A stretch of DNA of 64,000 nt from Anodontia alba (Eukaryota; Mollusca; Bivalvia; Lucinida; Lucinidae): positions 130,535,323 through 130,599,322 of the forward strand of contig OZ024821.1 in NCBI GenBank assembly GCA_964016985.1, written 5' to 3'. Of the stretch, positions 1 through 11,000 are shown piece by piece. The translations under genes were made by a program, and so were the position numbers. Numbering within the stretch: position 1 is the stretch's first letter; the number at the start of each line of letters is the position of its first letter. A model generated the notes under the pieces. It was not told where the DNA came from. It made no database searches and worked only from the letters and a program-made list of their open reading frames with translations.

Positions 1-764
1 ATAAATAAAGTTATTTAGATATTTCTTTAATAAATGTATTTTTATTTATTTTTATAGCTTTATTTTTCCATCATATAGTACAGTCTGCATGAAGGTTATA
101 TCGTCCACACTCATACGGATGCACAGGTTGATCTGAGTGTGCACTATTCACAAAGGTCTTATTGTCCCAAAAGTGTTTTCCAAATTTCCGCATTCCGATC
201 CCCCAAAATTAGGTCTATTCCTTATTTTCTTAAAATATCAACAAATGCTGCCTTGTTCCCTGAATATATTTGGGTGCACCCTAGGTCCAAAGATAACCCC
301 GGTAGCCCCATTCATTGTTCGAGCATGTAACATGGGCCTCAACAAAGCTCCATATGAAAAAGTACCAGATTCTTTGGCTTAGTCTAGTCCGGCCACACAA
401 GTGGGTCCGGCATGGTCATTTTTACTTAATGTGCCATAGAAAACAAAAAAAAAAACACAAAAAAAATCACAAAGAGAATCAAACATCTGCCCCCAATCGA
501 CGAATTACGTATTTATATTTGGTATTCCTGTAACGACCTTTTCCCATGCAACAACCGCACGCGCTCAATATAAATGAAGTACTGTGGTAAAAGATCGGGA
601 AATTCTCACTCGCTTGCAGCAACTGCAACTGTCAATATGAATTTACTTAAAGGGACGCTTCTGCTATCAAAGAGGCATTGAATCAACAAGACAGCACATG
701 TGAAAAGAGTATCTGTCACACAAAAGCACACTTTACGCACACAAGGCTAATGACAATTCAAACA
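1..764. other. No gene or repeat recognised
   Basis: AT-rich sequence with an A-rich patch near 438-475. Short open frames here (for example 137-382) show no family features and overlap in different frames. I see nothing that supports a gene. Confidence 0.5.
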
Positions 765-922
765 AGTGAGTGAGTTTTTTATGTCCTACTAACAGCTAGG
801 TCATACGGAGATGTGGACCTTGGTTTAACGTCCAATATGAAAGGCTTGAGAAGCCTGGGATCCAACTCATGACCCCTGGGTGACAAGACGAGAAGCTTCA
901 CACTACACCACCGAGGCACAAT
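765..922 (-). repeat. tRNA-derived SINE (type 5), degenerate
   Basis: Read on the minus strand it begins GTGCCTCGGTGGTGTAGTG (tRNA-like A-box region) and has a B-box-like GAGTTGGATCCC. It then carries a GGACGTTAAACC-type 3' region and ends in ACTCACTCACTTG repeats near 765. This order is typical of invertebrate SINEs. Confidence 0.6.
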
Positions 923-1187
923 TTCCCAATATTTCATTCTGTTAAATATCTAATAAAAGGGCTGCAGACATTTCACCATGCCCCGCCACTGCACTTACAT
1001 CAAGCAAGTGCCATGACTCTGTTAAAAAACTAATAAAGTTTCAAGAAAATATCTCAAATAGTTTTCAAGTTACAGAGCGGACAAAAAAAAAAAAAAAAAA
1101 ATATTACAGAAACCACTAAAATAGTTTCAGTTTTCAAAGGGCCATAACTCCAAAAGTAAGCTCTATTGTCAAAAGTATATGAAAGAA

Positions 1188-1316
1188 AAGAAGGGCAGTT
1201 ATCAGTTTCTGCTGAAATGATTTAATAGCTTATGAATAAGCCTACCCTGGAGAAGTGTGCATGCTCGACAAGACCGAAATAGTGTAGACTGGGCTGTTTA
1301 ACCAGTTCAAACCAAA
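1188..1316 (+). repeat. SINE type 1, 3' fragment
   Basis: Starts with AAGAAGGGCAGTTATCAG and continues through the domain shared with the copies at 31388 and 43157, ending in GACTGGGC...TTAACC-like sequence. The tRNA-like head is missing. A pure A run (about 20) lies at 1083-1101 just upstream. Confidence 0.6.
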
Positions 1317-1814
1317 ATTACGTCGGTACAAAGTTCTCATGTCTGAAGTATGATTTAAATGTACGTTCACTGAATCGGACAAAACGTACAATACTACAAT
1401 GTACGTGCGACCAGCAAAGACTCAGGTCAGTCTCTGCATCGACCCACTAGATAAAACAAGCTTTTTGGATAGCCCGGAATCCAAAGAAGGTGCATACTGT
1501 ACGATCAGCGAAGGGTCTGAACAGAATGTGCTGTTGCAGTCCACTGTTTATCCCACTTTGGATAGCCCGGCTATCGAAGGTAAATCTTTTATCAGAATGT
1601 GCAGTTGGCAGATTGACACAAGTCTTCACTCGTCACACAAGAAGTTTTGTTAAACCCAGAGATTGTAGGAGGTACATACGATTAGCGAAGGCTCTGATCA
1701 GACTACTGATGTGCAGGCTCAGAGTGCGCAGGCTGATCCATCTCTTCGTACAAGTTCTATTGTAGGTTTTGCCATGCACAGACCAATGCGCGATTTGTTT
1801 GTGCAAACCATAAC

Positions 1815-2003
1815 GCCTAACACTCTGGGTAAAATTTTCAACCGACGACATTTTGAAATATTTTTCTCATTCTTCCAAGAAAACAGGATTTGCATTTCAT
1901 TCAAATTGTCTCCATTGCATGAATGTCAAACCCTGTTTTCTTGGTAATAAAAATAAAGTAAATAACAATTTTTTTTCTTCTGTCGTCTGCTGAATTAGCC
2001 CAG
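1815..2003 (+). repeat. Palindromic MITE, family B
   Basis: Begins with AACACTCTGGGTAAAATTTT, then the CGACGACATTTTGAAATATT flank. A fold-back pairs TTCCAAGAAAACAGG with its complement near 1930-1945. It ends with TCGTCTGCTGAATTAGCCCA. Same order as the copies at 10039 and 54100. Confidence 0.7.
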
Positions 2004-2512
2004 ATTCGATACCCGCCAAGTGTTATAACTAAGTATTGGTTTCTAACCAGGGAGACTCTGCCTAGAATGTCCGCGAGGGCATATGGCAATATTATGGACA
2101 AATGTCATTTTGAAGATTATTTCCCGCCGATGCTAGGTTTATACATGCATCTCTTTTACTTGTTTAATAAACTATGGCCTTGGTTTTGCATATCGCATGT
2201 TGAAGACAAAAAAACAGAACTCTTTACATGGAAACGAAAGTTTTAAAGATTGCTCTATAAACCAATAAAGATAATGTTATTAATGTATATACTGTAAGAG
2301 AATAAAATAACATAATACAATGTATTCATTTGTACCCTGATAAATGCAGGGTAACGTCCTTACACCGCAGGTTTTTACGCTTTTAAGGGAGCTAACTGCA
2401 GCTGACTTATCAGAAGGGAGTTAACTGCAATTGCTTTACAAGTATGGCCCATGTGAAATGGGATTGGGAACAACATTTTTTTATGAATCACGCCAGTACA
2501 GAGGGGGCATGC

Positions 2513-2690
2513 TTATACAATAAGCGGTTAACCAGTACACTGAACCCCATTCCGCCAGAAACTTGTAACTGCCAATCTTGAAGCAGCGGAAGGAGCAAAT
2601 GACTAGCAAATACATGTGTTTCATGATAAGTGGGGATCGAATCGTGTTCGATTCCCGCCGGTGCAATATCATTTTTCCAATAAAGTCAGT
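2513..2690 (-). repeat. SINE type 1, degenerate, minus strand
   Basis: On the minus strand, 2580 down to 2513 reads GGCAGTTACAAGTTTCTGGC then ACTGGTTAACCGCTTA, matching the conserved domain of the SINE at 31388. The head (near 2645-2690) keeps a GGGAATCGA-type stretch but is too eroded to call A and B boxes. Confidence 0.5.
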
Positions 2691-2814
2691 GCAAAGAACT
2701 TCTACCTCAAAAGGAGACACGTCATATTTGCATGAGGGTAAAAAGAAAGAGCTTTCCAAAGAGAGAGAGAGAGTTGCAAAACTTGTAAGATTCTGGCTGT
2801 CCATTTTAGGTACA

Positions 2815-4012
2815 TCCGGCTATGAGATTTAGATATTCCTGGAGAAAATGGCTAAACTATTTTTGCAAACAGTGAATACCCTGACCAGACGCCGCATTCT
2901 ATCATCTCAATATGACTTAAATATTTTCTTTTCTTTTCTTTTATTTTTTGTTATTGTTGAAAGAGACATAAGACACCAAGTCATCGTCATCATTAAGTGG
3001 TGATTTGAATGGACAGTCCTAACCCTGGTCCAGTCATCAACCGTCCAGGCCTCTATCCGAGCAGTTTAGATACATTCCAGCGTGTCCGTTTCTGTCTCCC
3101 TTGTCAAATGAAATGTATCCCTACTTTAACCCTCGAAGCGCTTAGCATATTCAGCAGACAGCATTTTCATTTTCTTTTTCTTCTTATTTTCCTGTGTAAA
3201 TTAAGCGTGGCGTAACATGTGAATCGTCTGCTGGGCAGACGATTCACATGAAATGTTCAGCCAAATACTAAAGCAGTTAGATCCACATCTCCTCTTGAAT
3301 TTTCAGCAGTGATTCGGGGGGTTCAAACTATTTTCTTGGCAGCCGCAGCACGTGCAAGGTGACATGGGAAAAATGGGCCAGCCTGGATAAAAGTGCTTGT
3401 CACATGAAAACGAATGTAGGAAGACTCAGGCGACCACCACCCTTAATCCAAAACTAAAACTGGGCCATTAGAAATCATCCGAGGCTTTGAGCCAAATTCG
3501 TCGCCGGCCTTGCATATTGGGGCTACCAGCTGCTGTTCAGATATACCCTTTGATACTCACAGCTGAAACATAAAATATCAGTCGCAGAGCTGGTTGTCGG
3601 AAACAGAACTATTTATGTAAATGGGTACATTTTGCAGTCTGATCCTGCTGCCGCCAGCACTAGTTAAGAGGGTATTTATTATATTCGCAGTTGTAACAAT
3701 TTTTATTTGATTATCGTCGTGTGAGAGAATGATCCGAGTGATCAAACTTACCTGTACAGAATAATCTATCGCCACTCGCAAATACTCGCAAACACTCCAA
3801 ATATCATGGGTACACTGAGGTCCGCTGAATGTCCTCGTAATATCGAGCGCATAACTTTGAGTAAAACTTTTTCACTCGGAGTGGTTTGCTCCAAACCACT
3901 CAGGGGAAAATCGCGGATTGTAAAATTGGCCCGCGAAATGAAAAAAAAAAATTGGTTCTTTTACCTGTAGTTTAGCCATTTTTCTCTAGGAATATGTAAA
4001 TCTCATAGCCAG
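2815..4012. repeat. Element bounded by ~45-bp inverted repeats
   Basis: GGCTATGAGATTTAGATATT followed by CCTGGAGAAAATGGCTAAAC (2818-2858) recurs in reverse complement at 3966-4009 with a few changes. Between them are a palindrome at 3213-3262 and another near 3880-3902 (GAGTGGTTTGCTCC...). No coding sequence is recognised, so this may be a non-autonomous DNA element. Confidence 0.5.
3213..3262. repeat. Palindrome, MITE family G core
   Basis: CATGTGAATCGTCTGC and GCAGACGATTCACATG form a near-perfect 16-bp-arm hairpin. The same palindrome sits inside the MITEs at 50014-50209 and 52855-53028. Confidence 0.7.
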
Positions 4013-4462
4013 ACATTTATTTTTATTTATTTATTTTATTTAAACAATGTTTAAAGAGGATGACACAATTAGCTATAAATAACTATTCTACCTTGTGGTC
4101 CTCTAACTAAAATTTATATACATATATACAACAAGACTTAACTAACAGCTAAGAAATTCATGGGATAAAAGTAGCTTGTAGCGAAGTGAATGCTTGTATA
4201 AAGTTTTTATCAAATAAAAAGTGCTAACAGGTATGTGCAAGTGATTTAAAACCAAACATGGCACTTAATTATATCAAAGACAAATCTGTATGTTATCACA
4301 GTTTTTGTAAGTGCTTTAAGATTTGACGAGCGCATAAAACCAATATCTAAAACAATTATGCTAGGTCATAAAAGCTCTCAATTCAGTTACAATAACGGTT
4401 TCAGCGATAATTTTACACATGGTATATCATTTAAAATCATAGTTAAAGGCATTTTATAAGGG
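4013..4462 (-). mobile_element. 3' untranslated end of a non-LTR retrotransposon
   Basis: The minus-strand continuation of the reverse-transcriptase remnant at 4463-5049. It ends at about 4013 in an A-rich tail (on the + strand TTTATTTTTATTTATTTATT), directly beside the inverted repeat ending at 4012. Confidence 0.6.
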
Positions 4463-5049
4463 TTAAAATGTTGCTTTAAGAGACTGCTTAAAGGTAGAGA
4501 GTGACCCCGATGTTTTTACTGTTTGAGGTAGAGCATTCCATAGTCTTGGTGCGGAACACGAAAAAGAGCCATCAAAAAGTGCTGTCCGTGCTTTCGGCAC
4601 ATAAAGTGAGCCATTTTCTGATGACCTGAGGTTAAGAGTGTGTACCTCGGATACTGGTTTTAGAAGTTGTGTTATATATTCAGGGGATAAATTATTTATT
4701 GCTCGGTATGTCAAGACAGCCTTATTATATTTAAGTCTGTCCGGAATTGACAGCCATCCCAGCTGACTGAACATATCTACTGATGGGGTATCGTAATTTG
4801 CTCGCAGGATGATTCGAGCAGCGCGTTTTTGCAGCTTGGATATGCGTTCAATATTAGTTACAGAGGCTGACCCCCAGGTAACAGAGCCATAATCAATATA
4901 AGGAAGAATATACCCCTGATAGTAAACTTTTTGAATATGTGTCGGTACATACGTTGCTAACTGGCGTTATAGAGATATTTTAGATGAGATAAGGGAGCAT
5001 AAGTGGTCTATATGGGCAGACCAAGAAAGGTGTTCATCGATATAAACAT
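4463..5049 (-). pseudogene. Non-LTR retrotransposon reverse transcriptase, C-terminal remnant
   Basis: Translated on the minus strand it gives DEHLSWSAHI, YIDYGSVTWGS, LQKRAARIIL, LGWLSIPDRLKYNK and APRLWNALPQTVK, the usual order at the end of CR1/jockey-type polymerases. There is an in-frame stop between the ISSKISL and RQLATYV segments. The fingers/palm region with the YADD motif is absent, so the copy is 5' truncated and dead. Confidence 0.85.
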
Positions 5050-5826
5050 ACCTAAAATTGAAATTTGACTCTTCCAATATATAGTGTGGGAGAGTCTATT
5101 CAGTATACAATGGGTTAAGTATGTGAATTTGTATCAACAATCTGGATCAAGTAATCTTACTGACTAAAAATTAGAAGGCATTGCATCTTAATCTTTTCAG
5201 AATTGCAAGGGTTAAGGGTCATGAGATTATAGGCTTACTAGTTCTCAAATGTATCGCATACCTTATATCTTTGATTATGCCTTGTTTCAGAAATGTATCG
5301 GATGAGTCTGAGACGACAGATGTTTTATAAGAACATTGACCTGCTTCTGCAGTCGAACAGTCTACAGACAGTTGAAGAGGAATTTCATGATGACAAACCG
5401 AATAAGGTATACACATAGCTCTTGACAAGAGGAGGTATGACGTAAATATTTTTCTTATTTCTCCATGAAAACATAATATGTTGTGGGTACTCACAGGAAG
5501 TGCACTTTGATGAAAATTCAGAGGAAGAGTAAAGTGGAGGGCTTTGAGCAAAATATTTAACTGTTTTGAGCAAATACACAATTATTTTCAAAAATTGAAG
5601 TATTGATACCTAATAGATTTGACAGAGTACCCTATTATTTCCAGATTTAGGGGTAAAATGCTTCAAGGCCAGAAAAGTACATACATGAACGTGATCAGTA
5701 ATTTTATGATGATAGGAGATACCTTCATACTTCATATGACACAACTACTCTCTTAATATTAGATTGGATATAATGAAAGACTATGTTTTTAGTGCCAGTT
5801 TCAGGCATTTTTGTATCCTTCCCATT
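5050..5826. other. Unassigned sequence with MITE fragment
   Basis: Mostly unique AT-rich sequence. At about 5446-5503 it holds the left half of a family C MITE (CTTATTTCTCCATGAAAACA). No gene signature. Confidence 0.45.
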
Positions 5827-7310
5827 TTTAGCTCACCTGAGCCAAAGGCTCCTTTTGTGACCGCTCATTGTCTGTCGTCCGTCGTGCGTCTGTCAACAAT
5901 TTACTTAAATGACATCTCCTCCTAAATCGGTGAATGGAGTTTGAAATAATTTTACAAGAATGTTTCTTGGGTGACCCTCTACCAAAATTGCCTAAATGGT
6001 TCCGCTCCGCTAAACAAAATGGCCACTAGAGCTAAAAATAGAAAAACCTTAAAACAACATCTAGGCCACTGGCCCCAATTTTAGAATAATTTCAAAGGAA
6101 TATTCCTTTGGTGACCCTCTACAAAAATTGCTCAAACCGTTCTGCTCGGATGAACAAGATGGCCACCAGAGCTAAAACTAGAAAAACCTTTAAATGACTT
6201 TTCCTTAAGCAGTGGACGGATTTTGAAATAATTTCACTTGAATATGTTCCTTGGGTGGCCCTCTACCAAAATTGCTCAAACCATTCCGCTTGGATGAACA
6301 AGATGGCCACCAGAGTTAAAAATAGAAAAACCTTTAAACATCCTCCTCTTTAACCAGTTGATGGATTTTGAAATAATTTCACAGGAATGTTTCTTGGGTG
6401 ACCCTCTACCAAAATTGCTCAAACCGTTCAGCTGGGATGAACAAGATGGCGTCCAGAGCTAAAAATTGAAATACCTTCAAATGACTTCTCCTCCTTAACC
6501 GTTGGATGGATTTTGAAATTATTTCACAGAAATGTTCCTCAGATAACCCTCTACTAAATTTGCTCAAACCATTGTGCTTGGATGAACAAGATGGCCGCCA
6601 GCGCCAAGAATAGAAAAAAACTTTAACTGACCTCTCCACCTTAACCAGTGGATGGATTTTGAAATAATTTCACAGGAATGTTTCTTGAGTGACCGTCTAT
6701 CACCTTCTGCTTGCAAGAACAAGATGGCCGCCCAGAGGTGTAAAATTCCCTCAAAACTTACTCGCCCTAAAGGTCTAAATTTTTCATTCAGATGCTAAAA
6801 ATGAAGAAAAAGTGATGAAAGTTCGGAAAATCTCACTTGCCCCGTCTTAAAATTTACTCGCAAATGCAAGCTGGCGAGTGGAATTTTACACCCCTGCTGC
6901 CAGAGCTAAAAAAAAAAGAAGAAAAACCTTGAAACAACTTCTACTCCTTAACCAGTGGATGGATTTTGAAATGATTTCACAGGAATGTTCTTTGGGTGAA
7001 CACCAACGTCATGTCGTAGTGATGACATAATGTACTGACTTTATGTTTATCTGTTTAGGTACTATCATTAAATCATGTAGAAGAAATAGTTTTCTATGTT
7101 TTATTGCCTTTATCACATGCATACATCTTAGCATGGCCTCTTTACCTATATTTCATAGTCCTTTAGGCATACTACATTGTCTTACTTGTTAATATGATCA
7201 TCATGAATCTCAGTCAGAATGTTTCCCTTTATACTTTCTAGGTCAGCTACTGTTAGTGCTATGATATTCAGGTGAGCGATACAGGGCCATCATGGCCCTC
7301 TTGTTTAAGT
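5827..7310 (+). mobile_element. Helentron-like non-autonomous element with ~145-bp tandem core
   Basis: Starts TTTTTAGCTCACCTGAG with hairpin GAGCCAAAGGCTC, followed by a CGTCCGTC-type stretch. The core (about 5900-7000) has eight diverged ~145-bp units containing GGTGACCCTCTACCAAAATT and AACAAGATGGCC. It ends TCAGGTGAGCG, hairpin GGGCCATCATGGCCC, then TCTTGTT. The subterminal AGCTCACCTGA/TCAGGTGAGC pair is inverted. Class assignment is inference from structure. Confidence 0.65.
6735..6892. repeat. MITE inserted in a tandem unit
   Basis: GAGGTGTAAAATTCC at 6735 is matched by GGAATTTTACACCCC at the right end, giving ~15-bp terminal inverted repeats. It interrupts the GATGGCC...CAGAGCTAAAA part of one 145-bp unit; a short target duplication around GCC.CCCAG is possible but imperfect. 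Confidence 0.6.
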
Positions 7311-7557
7311 TTTACCCAACTAATTCCAATCTTGGTAGTATCTTTATGCAAATCCAAAAATGAAAACAAGATTTTACCCAGTAAAATACCCAGATGCCCA
7401 GAAAATGATCTGTTACTCTGAAATTTGATCAAAATTGGATGAAAAAACAAGTAAAAGTTATCATGGTTTGAAGATATTAAAACTGCTTTTAATGGTGCCA
7501 CCATTTTGAATATTTTACATAGCAACAGATAAGGCGCTTTTTTTCATCCGAAAAAAG

Positions 7558-7672
7558 CTGATATTTTTCTTATTTTTCCATGAAAACATATGTCTTCAGA
7601 AGCCAACTGATCTAGATCTACACTGTTTGCGAAGGCAGGGTATATCTACGTTCAGCAGGACGGGTTAATGAT
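7558..7672. repeat. Fragments of MITE families C and E
   Basis: 7558-7590 matches the left arm of family C (TTATTTTTCCATGAAAACAT). 7591-7670 matches the right half of family E, with AGAAGCCAACTGATCTAGAT and the end TTCAGCAGGACGGGTTAA. Confidence 0.6.
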
Positions 7673-7744
7673 TTTGCTTGAAAATCACATTAAATTCTAT
7701 CGGAAAATAGAGTTTGTTTAATATTTTGAAATCTGCACTTCCAG

Positions 7745-8065
7745 GAAAGCTCAGAAATGCCAGTATCTTCTAACCAACAGAATGGGTACCAGTCTGTATC
7801 AACACAACAAGGTGATAAAGTGTTACTGACACAGCCAAAAAAATTCACTTTGGATGCTGGCTCAGGTGGATCCCCAGAGACTAAACAACAGTCAGAGGAA
7901 ACAAATGTATCAAGATCCCCGATATATAAACCAAACAAGATAGTGGATCATGATTCACCTGCTGTTTCGGAGAGTGGGGCTGGAAACCATTCACAAGAAA
8001 GGTTGATAAGACCTGGTACCCCCTACACTGAGATAGATGAGTCCAAAGTAGGCTTTAATAGAAAG
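7745..8065 (+). CDS. MARCHF2/3-like: MARCH-like ligase exon 1 (start codon at 7757)
   Basis: Encodes residues 1-103. A splice acceptor (CTTCCAG) ends at 7744, leaving 12 bases before the ATG at 7757, so upstream non-coding exon(s) probably exist; I cannot place them or the promoter. Those 12 bases hold no stop in frame, so an earlier start in an upstream exon is not excluded. The donor is AAG|GTAATA at 8066, phase 0. The product is polar and looks disordered (many Q, S, T, K, E), with possible phosphosites such as SPIY and GTPY. No signal peptide is seen. Confidence 0.85.
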
Positions 8066-11000
8066 GTAATAATCCGGTATTGGTAGTTTTATATTTGGTT
8101 CTTACTGAATTGTGATAGTAGTTCCATTGTTTTAATTTTATGCATAGCTCTCAAGGCCCCTTGGGGAACCTTTAAAACCTTTAGAAACCTTTTATTTTGT
8201 TGAAATCCTTCAAAACCTTTAATTTGGCTAAAAAACCAGTAAAAACCTGTATTTTGATGAGAAAACCTTTAAATTTGGCAATTTGTAAATGCAAGAGAAG
8301 GGCAGAGGAAATATGTAGCCTTTCATAATAGCAAATTATAGTTCTGTGACTGAGATTCATATGTTCCTAAACAGAAATGCTAGTTAATATTGTCATTACC
8401 ATTTAAAGATAAAAAAAATCAGATTTCCTCTGCAATTTTCTCCCTATTTTGCTTGAGAGGTGATGACGTGGGGTTCTTTTGTTTGGGATCTGGCAAGAAA
8501 TTTAACTGTTAAATGCTCTTTATTTTGTACAAAATTCATCCTGAAACACCTTTATTTGGCTGAAAATAGCTTTATAAAAACCCTTTATTTTTAAGAGAGC
8601 CTCCTAGGGGGCCTGAGCTCTAGATAAGAAAGATATCAGATATTTTTTTATTATCTCTCCACAAAAACATATGTTGCTGAGGCTCTTCTAATGAGTACCC
8701 ACAACATGTTTCATGGAGAAATAAGAAAATACTACTGTTTGGTAAAAAAGAAAAAAAAAACATCTTATCTTGGGCTATGCAAAGTTTATCAACCTTTTCT
8801 GTTCAAAAACCCTTTCTGAAAAGATTACTCTTTTGCACTTAAGGCAAATTCAGCAGATGGCAAATTGATGTTATTTTTCTTATTTTTCCAAACAATCCTA
8901 TTTTCTGGGAACAATAAAAAAAATACATCAAACTGTCATCAGCTGAAATTTTTATCCTAAGCATTGAAATAAAAACTTCTGATCCCTTACAGGGATTGTC
9001 TGTTCTTTCAAGGGGAAACAACTCCACCCAAATTGGTTTTGTCTCCCTCAGAGGTACCCTGTATGGAATGAATTTGCTCCTGATGGGAGCAAATTCTTTC
9101 CTTTTAGAGTAGACCCATTTTTAGCTTGCCTGGATGAAAGTACAGGTAGTGCTATAACAGTCGCCATGCCATTTGTATTGGCCTCAGTTAAAGTTTTTGG
9201 TTAAAGTTTTTAAAAGGCTATATCTCCTGAACCTCTTGATGGAAGTAGTTCATACTTGCCCTGATGTTAGATACTGGTGTGAAGTTTTATGTTGTACCAT
9301 CTCAACCCACATGACTGACCTTGAGGCCAAGGTAACAGACTTAGAAAATATTTATGTTGAAGTTTTTGGTTAATGTTCTTAGAAGTTTATATCTTCTATA
9401 GTAGTAGCCTGATCATATGTATACTTTGTCTGATATTGGATACTCTGTAATTTTATTCTGCTCCATCCCTGACCCCTCACACAAACTTTGACATCATGAA
9501 AACATGCCTATATAATTTTGACCCCTTTAAACCCCACTTTTATATAGTAAAACTGGGGTTTACAGTGGTATACCTTATTTTTCTTATTTCTGCTCAAAAA
9601 CATATATTGTGTGTGAGTACCCACAATCTATATTTTGAGCAGAAATATGAAAATATCAGAATTTTTATCTGAAAACTTTCAGTTTTTGTTGGGGAAATTT
9701 TCAATATATTTAAATAGGCGTGTTTTCTTAATGGAGGTCAAGGTGACAGACATTGAAATTTTACACTAGAGGTTTTGTTTAAAGGTTTCCAAAAGCTATA
9801 TTTCAGAGGCAAAATGTGATTCAGGCAAGCTAAGCTGTCCTGCAACAGCTCTTGTTACAATACTTTAACTTCATTACAGTTCTGTTATGTTAAATCCTGC
9901 CTTGTCCTGCAAACTCAACTCAGTTTGGAGTTTAAACCATATTTCTACTGTAACTAACTTGAATCTGGTTTCTTTGGTAGAACTTCCTAAAATTGAAATG
10001 TCACAGTCGTAGATTAAGGTGACTCCCAATACCTTGACGCTTAGCATTCTGGGTAAAAATTACAGCAGTCAACATTATGAAATATTTTTCTCATTTTCCC
10101 CAGAAAATATGCTCTATATTTCATTTCATGCAAATTGGCTCCTTAGAAGGAGCCAATTTGCATGAAATTTCAGAGCCTGTTTTCTGGGAAAAATAAGAAA
10201 TACATCATTTGTGGTTGTTTATCCAAAATGATAACATCATATATAAGTTGATGAAGTTCTTAGTTTCATAAATAGAAAGGAAAATATCATCAATTTGTTG
10301 TCTGCTGAATTCACCCACTGAGGGGTCTGATTTCATAGCTCTAAATAAGTGCTTTTACAACTAAAAGAATTAATATATTTTTCATTTCTTAACAAAAACA
10401 TATGTCATGGTGCTCATATAGAAAGGCCTTGGTGAGGCAGTTATAATGAATACAGCAGTAAGAAGGGTATTTTTACAGGATACCCTTTTTATCTAGAGCT
10501 ATGTCAGATTTGTAATACAGTAAAATCTCAGTGACTGGAACACCAATGACTCGTTTACCATGGCTAATTGCTTAACTCCAGATATTGAAGGGTAGCCACA
10601 AAATTGTGTTTTTTATTTCTCCATGATAACTTATGTTGTGGGTACTCATTAGAAGCGTCTTGGCGAGGCACTTCTAATGAGTACCACAACATCTGTTTTC
10701 ATGGAGAAATAAGAAAAATATCAGTACTTTTTGGTTGAAAAAAAAAAAACGCCTTATATGGACCTATGTAATTGGAACTCGGGGAATTCTTCTGATAGCT
10801 CTTGAAAGAAAACAAATATTTAGGGATATTTTTAAATGAGTAAAGTTTCTTATTTCTTCGTGAAAATGTATGTTGTGTGTACTCATTATAATCACCTCAC
10901 ATAGGCAATTCTAATGAGTACACTCAACATACCATTTTTTTTTATAGAAGATCAAAAAGACATCCATATATACTGAAAGGAAAAAGAAACGCAGGGTAAA

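Noticed and set aside
2640..2672. tRNA gene suggested by TGTTCGATTCCCGCC
   Set aside because: No matching acceptor stem or A box at the right distance; it sits in an eroded SINE head.
4463..4774. Host gene candidate (103 residues, minus strand)
   Set aside because: The sequence is the typical end of a non-LTR retrotransposon polymerase and continues upstream with a stop codon.
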